Part shown: one piece after another, positions 62,924 to 64,000 of the stretch
Layout of the letters: each line of letters begins with the position of its first letter
Numbering within the stretch: position 1 is the stretch's first letter
NCBI GenBank assembly: GCA_002083635.1
Contig: MSXP01000006.1
Coordinates: forward strand, 224,921-288,920
Length of the DNA stretch: 64,000 nt
DNA from: Proteobacteria bacterium ST_bin12
GTDB lineage: Bacteria; Pseudomonadota; Gammaproteobacteria; Burkholderiales; Methylophilaceae
Direction: 5' to 3'
Position numbers and translations under genes: made by a program
The notes under the pieces: generated by a model
The model's database searches: none
Seen by the model: the letters and a program-made list of their open reading frames with translations, nothing else
What the model was told of the DNA's origin: nothing

Positions 62924-63985
62924 ATGTCCTCATTTTCTCAACGCATCATTGATTGGCAAAAAAAATATGGTCGCCACGATTTACCTTGGCAGACCAAGTT
63001 AAATCAGGCGCCTGACCCATACGCGATTTGGGTTTCGGAAATCATGCTGCAGCAAACCCAGGTGACGGCAGTTATTGGCTATTACGCTAAGTTTATGCAG
63101 CGTTTTCCAAGTATTGCGGCGCTAGCAGCAGCAACGCAAGAAGAAGTCTTACAGTATTGGAGCGGTTTGGGTTATTACTCTCGCGCGCGTAATTTGCATG
63201 CTGCTGCGCAAAAAATAGTCGATGATTTTGGTGGTGTATTTCCAAGCAATTTTGACGATATTCAAAGCCTTGCTGGAATTGGTCGCTCTACAGCTGCGGC
63301 TGTTTCCACTTTCGCACTGCAATTGCCGCGACCAATATTAGACGGTAATGTAAAGCGCGTTTTTGCGCGGCACTTTAATATCGCAGGCTATACAGGCGCG
63401 CCAAAAGTAGCGCAACAATTGTGGCAGATTGCAGAACGCGAAAATCCGCAAGGGGCGGAACATACCCAAAATGCCATTAGCTACACCCAAGGCTTAATGG
63501 ATTTAGGCGCTACGCTATGCACGCGTACCAAACCCAAATGCACGATTTGCCCAGTTGCATCAAGCTGCGAAGCACTAGCGCTAAGTTTGGTCAAAAGCCT
63601 GCCTACACCAAAACCACGCAAAACCATCCCAGAAAAAAGCGTCACAATGCTGGTGATGCTTAACCAAAACGAAGTCATGCTAGAAAAACGCCCGCCCAGC
63701 GGTATTTGGGGTGGTTTATGGAGTTTGCCAGAAGTGGCAGATTTGAACGATTTAGCTGAGATGGGCTTGAAACCTACAACTACATTAAACTCATTAACCC
63801 ATACTTTTACGCACTTTAAACTGCACATTACACCGCAACTTATTTTTGTTGACCATCATTCGCCAGCGGTAAATCAGGCCGCCAAAATTTGGTTACCTAT
63901 TGATGAGGCGATTGCGGCGGCGATTCCAACACCCATTCGTACTATATTATTGTCTCTACAAGCATCTATGAACAAAAAAACTTAA
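62924..63985 (+). CDS. mutY: A/G-specific adenine glycosylase
   Basis: 353 residues. Helix-hairpin-helix and catalytic Asp in LAGIGRSTAAAVSTFAL and PILDGNVKRVFARH, N-terminal MLQQTQV, [4Fe-4S] ligands in CTRTKPKCTICPVASSC, and a C-terminal NUDIX-like domain (MLEKRPPSGIWGGLWSLPEV) that recognises 8-oxoguanine. It removes A opposite 8-oxoG, preventing G:C to T:A changes. The frame is intact. A terminator hairpin probably begins at the window edge. Confidence 0.95.
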   Translation: MSSFSQRIIDWQKKYGRHDLPWQTKLNQAPDPYAIWVSEIMLQQTQVTAVIGYYAKFMQRFPSIAALAAATQEEVLQYWSGLGYYSRARNLHAAAQKIVDDFGGVFPSNFDDIQSLAGIGRSTAAAVSTFALQLPRPILDGNVKRVFARHFNIAGYTGAPKVAQQLWQIAERENPQGAEHTQNAISYTQGLMDLGATLCTRTKPKCTICPVASSCEALALSLVKSLPTPKPRKTIPEKSVTMLVMLNQNEVMLEKRPPSGIWGGLWSLPEVADLNDLAEMGLKPTTTLNSLTHTFTHFKLHITPQLIFVDHHSPAVNQAAKIWLPIDEAIAAAIPTPIRTILLSLQASMNKKT

Positions 63986-64000
63986 CCAATAAAAAAGCCG

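Noticed and set aside
1..64000. CRISPR arrays, tRNA or rRNA genes, and classical IS elements with DDE transposases.
   Set aside because: I read through the intergenic regions and ORFs on both strands and saw none.

Overview
The window looks like a chromosomal segment of a betaproteobacterium, probably Methylophilaceae (Methylotenera-like). This rests on the pcm-tolC and waaA neighbourhood, a class II ribonucleotide reductase (nrdJ), a TPP-riboswitch-controlled thiC, cynS, and moderately AT-rich coding sequence. The assignment is an inference from gene content; there is no rRNA or tRNA gene in the window to confirm it.

Positions 1-27.2 kb read as a mobile genomic island, and its left end is probably outside the window. 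On the plus strand it carries heavy-metal resistance genes: the end of a TolC-type channel, a periplasmic multicopper oxidase, a DUF305/CopM-like protein, a CopZ-like metallochaperone, a CopA Cu(I) ATPase, a degraded copB, then a czcI-czcC-czcB-czcA efflux operon translationally coupled to a Zn/Cd/Pb-type ATPase, and a YnfA-like protein. Next comes a minus-strand cargo block (14.9-21.3 kb) of DEDD exonucleases, three HAD phosphatases, a metallophosphoesterase, a dual-specificity-type phosphatase and three tandem copies of an unrecognised gene, with a divergent XRE regulator. The right end (22.0-27.1 kb) is a four-gene tyrosine-recombinase operon: three large integrases plus a small HTH/coiled-coil protein. 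This matches the Tn554/GInt (ginABCD) type of mobility module and abuts the 3' end of nrdJ.

Positions 27.2-40.8 kb are core-like: nrdJ with an NrdR-type promoter, waaA, an isochorismatase-family hydrolase, tolC, pcm, an RND drug-efflux operon with its TetR repressor and a near-perfect operator palindrome, and an NtrC-type response regulator.

Positions 40.8-51.4 kb hold a striking run of damaged genes. A sensor kinase, a periplasmic binding-like protein and an EptA-type phosphoethanolamine transferase each carry one in-frame stop. A YejM-like sulfatase and an AMP-dependent ligase each carry one single-base homopolymer frameshift. The ligase belongs to a four-gene cluster (thermostable-hemolysin family, ligase, haem-oxygenase-like diiron enzyme, SDR) that looks like a small-molecule pathway of unknown product.

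Positions 52.9-64 kb are ordinary core genes: thiC, an outer-membrane barrel, a 23S pseudouridine synthase, cynS, a YidB-like protein, uppP, an AsmA protein with an exact 300-nt internal repeat, a small lipoprotein and mutY. Several intergenic hairpins share CTTAAC/GTTAAG arms and may be a repeat family.
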